Shown: positions 24,925 to 33,064 of the stretch, in pieces
How positions within the stretch are numbered: position 1 is the first letter of the stretch
Layout: each line of letters opens with the position of its first letter
Assembly (NCBI RefSeq): GCF_022163125.1
Contig: NZ_CP091881.1
Location: 868,001-932,000, forward strand
Direction: 5' to 3'
DNA from: Paenibacillus sp. HWE-109
Lineage (GTDB): Bacteria > Bacillota > Bacilli > Paenibacillales > NBRC-103111
Length of the DNA: 64,000 nt
The notes under the pieces: generated by a model
What the model saw: only the letters and a program-made list of their open reading frames with translations
Databases searched by the model: none
Told to the model about the DNA's origin: nothing
Translations under genes and position numbers: made by a program

Positions 24925-26438
24925 ATACGACTAATTCTGCTGCTTCAAGCGTTAAAGAACGTGCTGATCTGGCGCTTAACGATGAGTTTTTGCGCAATGC
25001 CGTGCGCTTCACGACTGAGCGGCTGCGCGGAGGTAAGAAGAAAGCTGCTGAAGAACACGGCAATTGGGATGAGTGGAGAGAAAGAGGTCGACAAATTCGG
25101 CTGCATACGATTGCTCATCTGGATTATTATTTGAATTTGTTTGCGGATAACGCTCGTGCTCATGGAGTTCATGTCCATTTCGCTGATACATCGGCTGATG
25201 CGGTGAAAATTGCTCTGGCGATTGCGGAACGTAAATCTGCAAAGTCGGTTGTAAAATCAAAGTCAATGGTAACTGAAGAGCTTCATCTAAATCACGCGCT
25301 TGAATCTATCGGGATAGAAGCTATCGAGTCGGATCTAGGTGAGTATATCATTCAACTCGCGGGAGAAACGCCGTCCCATATTATCATTCCGGCTATTCAT
25401 AAGAACAGATATCAAATTGCGGATTTGCTCTCCAAGGAAGCCGGAGAGACGCTGCCGCCGGATACTTCGATTCTAGCAGGTTTTGTTCGTAAGAAGCTGA
25501 GGGAGAAGTTTCTTGAAACCGAAATCGGAATGACAGGCTGCAACTTCGCGATTGCCGAGACCGGATCCATGGTGCTGTTCGAGAATGAAGGCAACGCCCG
25601 GATGGTAACTACGGTTCCCAAGACGCAAATTACGCTAATGGGGATGGAGCGTATTATTCCTTCCTGGACCGATTTGGAAGTCATGGCAACGCTTCTGCCG
25701 CGTTCGGCGACAGGTCAGAAGCTGACGGTGTACATGTCAGGGATTACGGGGCCGCGAAGAGAACATGATGCCGATGGTCCTGAGGAAATGCACATCATTA
25801 TCGTCGATAACGGACGTTCTTTGCAGCTGGGAGATCCCGAATTTCAAGAATTGCTGAATTGTATCCGTTGCGGCGCTTGCTTGAACGCTTGTCCGGTGTA
25901 CCGTCATATCGGAGGACATGCATACGGGGGCACGTACAGCGGCCCGATCGGCGCCGTATTGACTCCTGCGTTAAAGAAAAACGTGGCCGAGTGGGACGAT
26001 ATTGCGAATGCCTCCAGCTTATGCGGGGCCTGCTACGAAGCGTGCCCGGTCAAAATCCCTCTGCACGATATGCTTGTTTCTTTACGGCGCCGTAAAGTGG
26101 AGAGCGGTCATGGCAACAAGCTTGAAGCGGTTGGCATGAAAGGTTTCTCGATGGTTATGGGCAATTCGGGCCGTTTCAATGGTGTGCTGAAGCTCGGTAA
26201 GATTGGCCAAAAACTTGTCGTCAAGAGCGGAGAGATCCGTACGAAGCTGGGCCCGCTCAAAGGCTGGAATTCGTATCGGGTAACGCCAAGTTTGCCTAAG
26301 AAATCGTTCCGTGAGGGGTGGGGGACATTGGAAGCGGAACTGCGCCAAGGGCTGAAGGAGCTGGATCCGCAAGTACGCCAACGAATGGAAGCCATTGTCA
26401 AGGAAAGAAAAACCGGAGGAGGGCATCAACATGGCTGA
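24921..26438 (+). CDS. lutB: L-lactate utilisation iron-sulfur protein LutB
   Basis: A 505-residue protein. The N-terminal two thirds is the LUD/DUF162 domain (KSVVKSKSMVTEELHLNHALE, GCNFAIAETGSMVLFENEGNARM). The C-terminal ferredoxin-like part has two 4Fe-4S motifs: CIRCGACLNACPVYRHIGG and CGACYEACPVKIPLHDM. The TTG start overlaps the lutA stop, and the last eight bases overlap lutC. It is the electron-transfer subunit of the lactate oxidation complex. Confidence 0.95.
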   Translation: MNTTNSAASSVKERADLALNDEFLRNAVRFTTERLRGGKKKAAEEHGNWDEWRERGRQIRLHTIAHLDYYLNLFADNARAHGVHVHFADTSADAVKIALAIAERKSAKSVVKSKSMVTEELHLNHALESIGIEAIESDLGEYIIQLAGETPSHIIIPAIHKNRYQIADLLSKEAGETLPPDTSILAGFVRKKLREKFLETEIGMTGCNFAIAETGSMVLFENEGNARMVTTVPKTQITLMGMERIIPSWTDLEVMATLLPRSATGQKLTVYMSGITGPRREHDADGPEEMHIIIVDNGRSLQLGDPEFQELLNCIRCGACLNACPVYRHIGGHAYGGTYSGPIGAVLTPALKKNVAEWDDIANASSLCGACYEACPVKIPLHDMLVSLRRRKVESGHGNKLEAVGMKGFSMVMGNSGRFNGVLKLGKIGQKLVVKSGEIRTKLGPLKGWNSYRVTPSLPKKSFREGWGTLEAELRQGLKELDPQVRQRMEAIVKERKTGGGHQHG

Positions 26439-27156
26439 TACGCATCAGGAATGGTTAGATCAGCTTGAAGCGGAGTCACGTGCGAAGCAGAAATCATTTA
26501 TAAATGGCATCGCTAGCAAGCTTGGTAGAGCACGGGTGACTGAGAAACCGGCTCAGCCTTACCGAGGGGCACCTGATTTCTGGCAAGCATTCGAGTGGCC
26601 TCTTGAAGAGAGAATTGAGAGATTTACGGAAAATTTCCAAGCTGCTGGCGGATATGTGGCTCGTGTATCTTCCATGGAAGATGTTAAACAATTCATAGTG
26701 AATAAAGCACAGGAAATGAGTGCTAAATATATCATCCGGCAAAACCAATCGGAGCTTGATGCACTTGATTTGGAAGGAGCGCTAAAAGACACTAGCGTAT
26801 CGGTTTGGAACCGTGAGGCGGAGACTCACTGGAAAGCCCGCGCGGCTGAAGCGGATTTTGGTATTGTGATGGCGGACTACGCTACTGCGTATACAGGCTC
26901 GATGACGGTCTTGTCATCTCGGGACAAAGGAAGATCTGTTAGTTTGCTCCCGACAGTATTGATGGCTATTATTCCGGTGGAAAGACTGAAAACACGTTTA
27001 GGCGAAACATTGGTTCACTTCGATCGTGCGGGAAGTGAGAACCTGCCTGCGGGTATTCATTTCATCTCTGGACCAAGCCGTTCGGCTGATATCGAGAATG
27101 ACCTGACCATTGGGGTTCACGGACCCGGTATTGTGTACGCATTGATTGTGGGGTAA
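26431..27156 (+). CDS. lutC: L-lactate utilisation protein LutC
   Basis: A 241-residue LUD-domain protein (EADFGIVMADYATAYTGSMTV; HFISGPSRSADIENDLTIGVHGPG near the end). The ATG at 26431 has GGAGGAGGG upstream and lies inside the tail of lutB (8-base overlap). It is the third subunit needed for lactate oxidation. A terminator follows 65 bp later. Confidence 0.95.
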   Translation: MADTHQEWLDQLEAESRAKQKSFINGIASKLGRARVTEKPAQPYRGAPDFWQAFEWPLEERIERFTENFQAAGGYVARVSSMEDVKQFIVNKAQEMSAKYIIRQNQSELDALDLEGALKDTSVSVWNREAETHWKARAAEADFGIVMADYATAYTGSMTVLSSRDKGRSVSLLPTVLMAIIPVERLKTRLGETLVHFDRAGSENLPAGIHFISGPSRSADIENDLTIGVHGPGIVYALIVG

Positions 27157-27221
27157 ATAAAGCAGCGGCAATCTGGGACTCCGTTGAGGTTCCGGTTACG
27201 AAAAGAAAATGTATCCATTTG

Positions 27222-27247
27222 AATCCGCTATTTGAGCGGATTTTTTA
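27222..27247 (+). terminator. Terminator of lutABC
   Basis: AATCCGC-TATTTGA-GCGGATT followed by TTTTATTTT. Confidence 0.85.
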
Positions 27248-27256
27248 TTTTATAGA

Positions 27257-27294
27257 TATAACTTCTTGTCCTCTTTAAAAGACAAGAAGTTATA
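27257..27294. repeat. Perfect 14-bp inverted repeat
   Basis: TATAACTTCTTGTC at 27257 is exactly complementary to 27281-27294, with a 10-base loop. It follows the lutC terminator closely and may be a backup terminator (GTGTTTTCC follows) or the border of an inserted segment. Confidence 0.6.
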
Positions 27295-27474
27295 GTGTTT
27301 TCCAATAATGGACACGAAGGTGATACCCTTCCCATAGTTGATAAACAATACAGATTAACGTTCTATTTAAAAATATATAGACTGCCTAACGAATGTGACC
27401 AATACGAAAGGCGGACTAGTGGCCGGCGTGTTGGCTGCGAGACGAGGAGCGCGCTCGTCGACCGCACGAATGAA

Positions 27475-28287
27475 TCAGCCTACTGGTCGTGACACACTTT
27501 GGGCGCTATCGCGTCGCTTTTCACGGCGGAGGATGATCGGAACCGTGATCGCTGCAGCAATCACCAACAACGGAGCTAGTAAACCAGCGATGGGTAAGGC
27601 CGATGCGCCATTCGCTGAGAAGACGCTAAAGTCCCAGAGCCCGTGCAGGAACATGGAGGCCACGAGCGATCCGGTAGACCGCCGGGCGAGATAGAAGATC
27701 GAACCAAGGCCGAAAGCGATCATTACCTGGAACAGGGCACCAGCCCCGATGCCCCAGAACATGTTCGGCAGGTGGAAGACTGCGAACATCGCTGTTGAGA
27801 GCAGCCAGACCCCGGTTTCGCCGAATCGGCTGCGCAGAGCAACGATCAACTGACCTCGGTTGATCATCTCCTCATTGAAGCCGACCATGATACTGCCGAA
27901 GATGAGATACAGCCACATGAGGGGCGTGACACGGGTGAAATCGCCGGTCAGCAAGTTCACGATCGCGATGACCACCATGATGATCGGGAGAGTCATTGTC
28001 CATCGAGAAAGACGCCGCCTTTCAACCAGGCTGGGGCGCCACCATCCGTAGATCGTGACCATTGCGATGGTCAGCACGGCGCCGCCGGACAGCGGTGCTA
28101 TGTACCAGATAAGAAGAGTCCACTCACTCTCACCCACTCGCGTGTAGTCGATGCCGTTGAGCACGAAGATCGCGTAGAAGACTGCGCTGTAGAGGAAATA
28201 TACGAGAACACCCCATCGTACGTGGGGATGAATTCGAAGAGCGGGATCCAGAGATTCTTGCAGCATGTCCCTATTGGTTGACATCAT
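27475..28287 (-). CDS. CPBP-family (CAAX-like) intramembrane metalloprotease
   Basis: A 270-residue membrane protein with about eight hydrophobic segments. The Abi/CPBP motifs are GFNEEMINRGQLIV (EExxxR), AVFHLPNMFWG and SMFLHGLWDF, which carry the predicted metal ligands. Such proteins process prenylated or bacteriocin-like peptides or act in self-immunity. The ATG at 28287 has GGGAG 5 bases upstream; a second ATG follows at once. The gene is clearly richer in G and C than its neighbours, with many GCC, GTC and CGG codons, and its region lacks the local style, which suggests acquisition from a high-GC donor (inference). Confidence 0.88.
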   Translation of the reverse strand: MMSTNRDMLQESLDPALRIHPHVRWGVLVYFLYSAVFYAIFVLNGIDYTRVGESEWTLLIWYIAPLSGGAVLTIAMVTIYGWWRPSLVERRRLSRWTMTLPIIMVVIAIVNLLTGDFTRVTPLMWLYLIFGSIMVGFNEEMINRGQLIVALRSRFGETGVWLLSTAMFAVFHLPNMFWGIGAGALFQVMIAFGLGSIFYLARRSTGSLVASMFLHGLWDFSVFSANGASALPIAGLLAPLLVIAAAITVPIILRREKRRDSAQSVSRPVG

Positions 28288-28728
28288 AAACACTCCCACA
28301 ATAAATTAATATTTTCTTTCATTTGCTCTTGTTTTCTTATTGTGGTGCAACGGTTTTGAAAAAAACGTAGGGGGAAACAAAGGTTGGGCGTTAATTCACA
28401 ATGGATACGCTGCTTGTTACGATCATGCGTTCTCCTCCTCGCATATTTTATTTTCTCTGTGCTAATTTTATCAACCACTAAGTGCAACAACAGTCTCATT
28501 GAACTGGCAAACGTGCAAAGAAAGTAGCAGAGAATGATACAGGAATCCAACGGAAGCTGCGGTGACAAAGAACATATTTGAATCGCTTCCTCATTTACAA
28601 GTATAGTAGCCCAATTTAAACAGAAGCTAAACAAATGGATGAAAATCAGCAGAATTTTTGCTGATGCCGTTTAGGTTCTGTTTAAGCAACTATGCTACGA
28701 TGACCAGGGTAATAATGATCAAAAGGGG
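28288..28728. other. Intergenic region upstream of the CPBP gene
   Basis: It is AT-rich again. No credible gene is seen; the minus-strand frame at 28284-28634 is low-complexity and lacks a ribosome site. The last 80 bases lead into the ATPase pseudogene. Confidence 0.5.
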
Positions 28729-29028
28729 CAGAGCTTTAAGCTGCTGCCTAGATTAAGCGCTTAAGAGAATGTGGAGTTGCCGCTGATTTATCGGGGAATG
28801 ACGAGGAAGCAGCGGGAGCCGCTTGTATGGGAGGCGCTCCAAGAGGTGAATTTACTTGATCGAAAAGGCGACCTGCCCTCAGAATTGTCTGGCGGACAAC
28901 AGCAACGTGCTGCGATTGCACGCACGTTGGCAGGCGATCCTCCGATCATTTTGATAACGCATGACGGGCAGGTTGCGGAGCAGGCGAAGCGGGTTGTGAG
29001 GTTTCGGGATGGGCGGTTGTTTCATTAA
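28729..29028 (+). pseudogene. Wrecked MacB/LolD-type ABC transporter ATPase
   Basis: The frame from 28729 reads QSFKLLPRLSA-stop-ENVELPLIYRG, the typical LolD/MacB sequence with the Leu codon turned into TAA (28762-28764). The LSGGQQQRAAIARTL signature is intact. The text then jumps from GDPPIIL straight to ITHDGQVAEQAKRVVRFRDGRL, so Walker B and the D-loop are missing. Walker A is absent because the 5' end is lost. Both deletion ends in intact homologues read IIL, so recombination between short repeats is a likely cause (inference). It cannot hydrolyse ATP. No permease partner remains next to it. Confidence 0.88.
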
Positions 29029-29060
29029 AATGGGATTGGAAATATAGCAAATTGATACTT

Positions 29061-29096
29061 GCCTTACGAGAAATCGTGAGGCTTTTTGTTTTTTTA
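29061..29096 (+). terminator. Rho-independent terminator after the ATPase remnant
   Basis: GCCTTACG-AGAAAT-CGTGAGGC (one G-T pair) followed by TTTTTGTTTTTTT. It is the surviving terminator of the lost ABC operon. Confidence 0.8.
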
Positions 29097-29211
29097 AGTA
29101 ATCGAGAAGAAAAACGGAGACTTTGTTTTTCTAAAAATTTCCAAATAAATATGGACGCCAGTAGATTATGTGAAACGATCTTTTATAGAAAAATGTAGTT
29201 GTCTTTTTTTA

Positions 29212-29226
29212 TGATAATCATTATTA
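29212..29226. promoter_or_regulatory. Orphan Fur-box-like site
   Basis: TGATAATCATTATTA matches the 7-1-7 Fur consensus TGATAATnATTATCA at 14 of 15 positions. The next gene is a sugar permease 240 bp away, with no iron gene nearby, so it may be left over from a deleted iron-regulated gene. Confidence 0.55.
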
Positions 29227-29464
29227 CAGTGGTAAGTCTGGGGATCAATGACTATGCTACTCACCATCTGCTCCTATGTGTAGTAGACAATACTGATCGT
29301 CTGCAGTGGGGGGCTGCCATACAGTTTCCCTCCCGTGCTTACCAAGGTTAGAGGAACTTACTTGATTTGGAGTTTGCGATCTCTGTTGATAAGGGGCTAA
29401 CCTGCACATTTTTGAAGGAAATTACCTAGTTTATAATGTACAATTCCCACGGCAGCCCCTAAAG

Positions 29465-30424
29465 TTGGGATATCGACAAAGATGGCAGTCAAAATTTCAA
29501 AGCTTAGGATGTGTTGGATGGATGGTAAGAATTTTCAAGAAAAATTTCGGAGTGACTCTCCTGGCACTGCCAGGCTTCCTGCTTATTGTACTGTTTAATT
29601 ATGTTCCGCTGTATGGATTGCTGCTTCCTTTTAAGAATTATAAATACAATCTGGGGATATGGAACAGCCCTTGGGTTGGGTTAGACAATTTCGGCTTCTT
29701 ATTTAGTGGCAATGTGCTGTATCGCGTTCTGCGGAATACGATCCTGTATAACATGGTCTTCATTATGTTGGGGACGTTTCTCTCCATCGTCATTGCCCTA
29801 TTGCTATTTGAGCTGAGTCGAAAATTTGTAAAGGTCTATCAAACGATTTTGTTCATTCCTTACTTTATTTCCTGGGTGGTTGCTGGCTTTGCTTTTCGAG
29901 CGCTGTTTGATATGGAGCATGGTGTCATCAATAGCATCTTGGTTGCAGGAGGTAAAGCACCGATCCTCTGGTACAGTGAGCCGCAATATTGGCCGTATAT
30001 TCTCGTGGCGGCTGCTGTTTGGAAGGGATTGGGGTATGGATCTGTGATCTATTACGCCGCTCTGATGGGCATTGATGCTGAGTATTATGATGCTGCGAAA
30101 ATCGATGGAGCGAGTAAGGTTAGGCAGGCTTTTTCGATCTCAATTCCTATGATCAAACCGATGATTGTCATGTTGGTTATCTTGCAAATTGGAAGTATTT
30201 GCTACAGTGATTTCGGACTATTTTACAATGTGACGCTGAATTCATCCTTAATTTATCAGACAACAGATGTCATCGATACGTTCGTTTATCGTTCTCTCAT
30301 TGATATGGGCGACATCGGGATGGCATCGGCAGCGGGCTTTTTTCAATCGATCGTCGGGTTTTGCCTGGTTCTATGCACCAATTATATCGTCAGAAGAATC
30401 AACCCGGAAAATTCACTTTTCTAA
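29465..30424 (+). CDS. Carbohydrate ABC transporter permease (LplB type)
   Basis: A membrane permease of up to 319 residues with six segments. It shows the LplB-type N-terminus (LLALPGFLLIVLFNYVPLYGLLLPFKNYKYNLG, WVGLDNFGFLF) and the EAA loop EYYDAAKIDGASKVRQAFSI. The start is unsure: TTG at 29465 has no clear ribosome site, and ATG at 29522 (MVRIFKKNFG) would shorten it by 19 residues and still keep the first membrane segment. It belongs with the permease and lipoprotein that follow. This LplB-YtcP-lipoprotein group imports complex sugars or oligosaccharides. Confidence 0.9.
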   Translation: MGYRQRWQSKFQSLGCVGWMVRIFKKNFGVTLLALPGFLLIVLFNYVPLYGLLLPFKNYKYNLGIWNSPWVGLDNFGFLFSGNVLYRVLRNTILYNMVFIMLGTFLSIVIALLLFELSRKFVKVYQTILFIPYFISWVVAGFAFRALFDMEHGVINSILVAGGKAPILWYSEPQYWPYILVAAAVWKGLGYGSVIYYAALMGIDAEYYDAAKIDGASKVRQAFSISIPMIKPMIVMLVILQIGSICYSDFGLFYNVTLNSSLIYQTTDVIDTFVYRSLIDMGDIGMASAAGFFQSIVGFCLVLCTNYIVRRINPENSLF

Positions 30425-30436
30425 GGAGCATCGACT

Positions 30437-31345
30437 ATGAATCCTCAAAGAGCAATTCGGTTAAAGCCTGCATTCACGACGGGGAAATTCGTGATTCATC
30501 TCCTGTTTATCTTGTTGTGTGCGGTATGTGTGTTTCCTTTTCTCGTTATCATAGGCACCTCTTTTCAAACGGAAAATGACATTATCAAATTCGGCTATTC
30601 GATGATTCCGAAGAACTTTACGTTAGATGCCTACAAGGTGATCCTGCACGAACCTAAAGTTTTGTTAAATTCCTATTTGGTTACGATCGGTACGACGGTT
30701 GCAGGGTCTCTCATTGGGATGTGGGTAACCACGACCTACGCCTATGCCATTTCGCGCAAAGATTATTCCTATCGCTCGTTCCTTGCTTTTTTCATCTTCT
30801 TCACGATGCTCTTTCATGGGGGGATGGTTCCTTCCTATATCCTCATGGTGAAATGGTTGGGACTCCGCAACAATATCCTTGCACTTATCTTGCCCTATCT
30901 GATTAGCGGCTGGTTCGTGCTCCTGATGAAAGGATTCTTACAGACCATACCGGATGCGATCATCGAATCTGCGAAAATGGATGGCGCAGGGGAACTTAGA
31001 ATTTTTACGCAAATTGTGCTGCAAATATCGAAACCGGCACTCGCGACGTTAGCTCTGTTCTTTGCGCTCCAGTACTGGAATGACTGGTGGCTGACCTTAC
31101 TCTATATGGATCAAGATCATTTAATGAAGCTGCAGTACTTACTTATTCGGGTTCTCAAAAATATGGAGTATTTGAATTCAAGCGAGGCCATTCAATATGG
31201 ACTTGTGAAACCGGGCATGCAAGTACCTTCCTTAAGTGCTCGCATGGCGATGTGTATTTTGGCTGCAGGACCGATGTTGCTTGTTTTCCCACTGTTCCAG
31301 AAGTACTTTGTGCAGGGATTAACTGTAGGTTCTGTCAAAGGTTAA
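30437..31345 (+). CDS. Carbohydrate ABC transporter permease (YtcP/LplC type)
   Basis: A 302-residue permease with six membrane segments. It shows MLFHGGMVPSYILMVKWLGLRNN, the EAA loop AIIESAKMDGAGELRIFTQI and the end QKYFVQGLTVGSVKG, all usual in the YtcP branch. AAGGAGC stands before the ATG, 12 bp after the LplB-type gene. It is the partner permease of the same importer. Confidence 0.92.
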   Translation: MNPQRAIRLKPAFTTGKFVIHLLFILLCAVCVFPFLVIIGTSFQTENDIIKFGYSMIPKNFTLDAYKVILHEPKVLLNSYLVTIGTTVAGSLIGMWVTTTYAYAISRKDYSYRSFLAFFIFFTMLFHGGMVPSYILMVKWLGLRNNILALILPYLISGWFVLLMKGFLQTIPDAIIESAKMDGAGELRIFTQIVLQISKPALATLALFFALQYWNDWWLTLLYMDQDHLMKLQYLLIRVLKNMEYLNSSEAIQYGLVKPGMQVPSLSARMAMCILAAGPMLLVFPLFQKYFVQGLTVGSVKG

Positions 31346-31419
31346 TAGTTTCAGGTGCAGGAAAATCACATGCCGGCATCTGTAAATTATATAAAGACAA
31401 AATAAGGGAGGCAATCCAC

Positions 31420-32970
31420 GTGAAAGGTCAAAAAGCAAAAGCTACAAAATGGTTTGGACCAGGAACATCCGTCTTGCTTGCAACAACGATTGTGATTAGC
31501 GGCTGCAGCACAACTGAGAAAAAGAATGAAAGCGCTAGCTCTAGCCCAGCTGCTAGTACGGCGGCAACTACGAATTCAACGAAAGATTTCGTTGACATTA
31601 GCTGGTACATGCCAAAGCCGATCGACAACATGAAGGACCAAGAAGCGGTTGAAGCGGAAGCCAACAAACTGATCAAGGAAAAAATTAATGCAAATGTGCA
31701 CTTTAACTTAATTGATAACGCAGGCTGGGAAGATAAGATCAAGCTGAAATCAGCTGCAGGCGAGCCTTATGATCTTGTATTTACTTCGAACTCTTCCAAT
31801 AATTTAAATGCAAATGTGCAAAAAGGCGCATTTATGTCGCTTGATGATTTACTGAAGAAGTATGGGCAAAATATTTTGAAGAAAGTAGATCCGCGTGCTT
31901 GGAAAGCGGTTACTTATAAAGGGAAGATCATGGCGATTCCTGCCCAAACCCCTTATAGTCCGGCATCTGCCTATGTATTCAAGAAAGATTTGGTTGAAAA
32001 GTATAAATTCGATTATAAGAGCGTCAAGAGTCTCAGTGACTTAGAACCATTCTTGAAAACGATTAAAGAAAATGAGCCGAACATGATTCCGGTCATTGCT
32101 ACGGCCAATGGAGCGACTTCTGGCGTAGGGTTACCCGACTATACAACCGTCGTAGGTGGCATATCTTTCAGCGAGAAGGAAGGTAAATTCGTTAAGACCC
32201 TTGATATCCCGCAAAACTATGAAAATTATAGAGTTATGAATGATTTCTATAAGAAAGGCTATATTGCCAAGGATGCCGCAATCAAAACGGATTATCTGGC
32301 TGAAGCAAAATCAGGGAAATATGCCGTGCTTCGTGATTCAGGCGGTTATACCGAGGATGGGTCGAAATCGACGAGTACGTATGGATTCCCTACCGTTGAA
32401 ACATTCAGCTCACAGCCGACCATTTCAACTGCTTCCATGACGGCAGCTGCGACAGCGATTAGTGCAACTTCGAAGAATCCAGAAAGAGCGATGATGCTGC
32501 TCGATTATATTTGGAGTGATAAGTACTTATTGAATACACTTGCTTATGGCGTTGAAGGTAAAAATTACACGGTTAAATCGGGTACGGTAAAAGATGATAA
32601 CCCATCCATCGTAGCAAAAAGTGGTGCCGAACAAACCTGGGCCATTTGGCATAACTGGCTTGGGCCGCTTTGGGATCAATGGGATTCCAACTGGAATTCA
32701 ACGAAAGCTTTGGAAGCGATGAGAAAAACGAATGAGAACGGCAAGGCGTCTGGTCTGCTTGGATTTGTTTTTAATAACGAGCCGGTCAAAACGGAGATTG
32801 CGCAAATTAGTGCCGTCAATAAAGAGGCGAATCCGATCTTTACGACGGGATCCATGCCGGACTACCCGAAATACGTTGAGGATACGAAGAAGAAACTGGT
32901 TGATGCAGGTATAGACAAAATAATGGCAGAGATTCAGAAGCAATATGATGCTTGGAAGGCAGGAAATTAA
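31420..32970 (+). CDS. Extracellular sugar-binding lipoprotein
   Basis: A 516-residue solute-binding protein. The signal peptide ends in the lipobox VISGC (Cys about 26), followed by a Ser/Thr/Ala-rich linker and then the mature domain (DFVDISWYMPKPIDNMKDQEAVEAEANKLIKEKINANVHF, YDLVFTSN). The GTG at 31420 has AGGGAGGC 8 bases upstream; the long open frame from 31087 overlaps the permease and is a shadow. The binding gene comes last in this operon. An intercistronic hairpin follows, then the GH99-like gene, so the imported sugar may be a product of that enzyme (inference). Confidence 0.92.
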   Translation: MKGQKAKATKWFGPGTSVLLATTIVISGCSTTEKKNESASSSPAASTAATTNSTKDFVDISWYMPKPIDNMKDQEAVEAEANKLIKEKINANVHFNLIDNAGWEDKIKLKSAAGEPYDLVFTSNSSNNLNANVQKGAFMSLDDLLKKYGQNILKKVDPRAWKAVTYKGKIMAIPAQTPYSPASAYVFKKDLVEKYKFDYKSVKSLSDLEPFLKTIKENEPNMIPVIATANGATSGVGLPDYTTVVGGISFSEKEGKFVKTLDIPQNYENYRVMNDFYKKGYIAKDAAIKTDYLAEAKSGKYAVLRDSGGYTEDGSKSTSTYGFPTVETFSSQPTISTASMTAAATAISATSKNPERAMMLLDYIWSDKYLLNTLAYGVEGKNYTVKSGTVKDDNPSIVAKSGAEQTWAIWHNWLGPLWDQWDSNWNSTKALEAMRKTNENGKASGLLGFVFNNEPVKTEIAQISAVNKEANPIFTTGSMPDYPKYVEDTKKKLVDAGIDKIMAEIQKQYDAWKAGN

Positions 32971-32992
32971 ATAACGACATGATCTTATCACA

Positions 32993-33025
32993 CAATGACA
33001 CTGTTGACTGGGAGCAGTGTCATTG
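32993..33025 (+). terminator. Intercistronic hairpin, lipoprotein gene to GH99-like gene
   Basis: CAATGACACTG/CAGTGTCATTG is a perfect 11-bp stem with an 11-base loop. Only a short T-run follows (GTTTCC), so partial termination or mRNA stabilisation is more likely than full termination. Confidence 0.65.
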
Positions 33026-33064
33026 TTTCCACAAAGCAAATTCATTGGAAAAGGGAGTGTAATG

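Larger units (their letters stand above)
27157..27474. other. Intergenic region after lutC
   Basis: It contains the lutC terminator and a second perfect inverted repeat (27257-27294). From about 27415 the sequence becomes GC-rich, which marks the edge of the foreign-looking CPBP gene. No gene is supported. Confidence 0.55.
29029..29464. other. Intergenic region with terminator and orphan Fur-like box
   Basis: It contains a terminator (29061-29096), a Fur-like site (29212-29226), and a TATAAT near 29430 that could serve the ABC operon downstream. No gene is supported. Confidence 0.55.

Noticed and set aside
27395..27694. Plus-strand 99-codon frame at the edge of the high-GC segment
   Set aside because: It lies mostly antisense to the CPBP gene, whose motifs show the true frame; long opposite frames are expected in GC-rich DNA.
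28284..28634. Minus-strand 116-codon frame upstream of the CPBP gene
   Set aside because: TTG/ATG starts lack a ribosome site, composition is that of intergenic AT-rich DNA, and no motif or fold is apparent.
31087..31419. Open frame giving the lipoprotein a 111-residue N-terminal extension
   Set aside because: It overlaps the upstream permease gene, has no ribosome site, and would bury the signal peptide and lipobox; the GTG at 31420 behind AGGGAGGC is the start.
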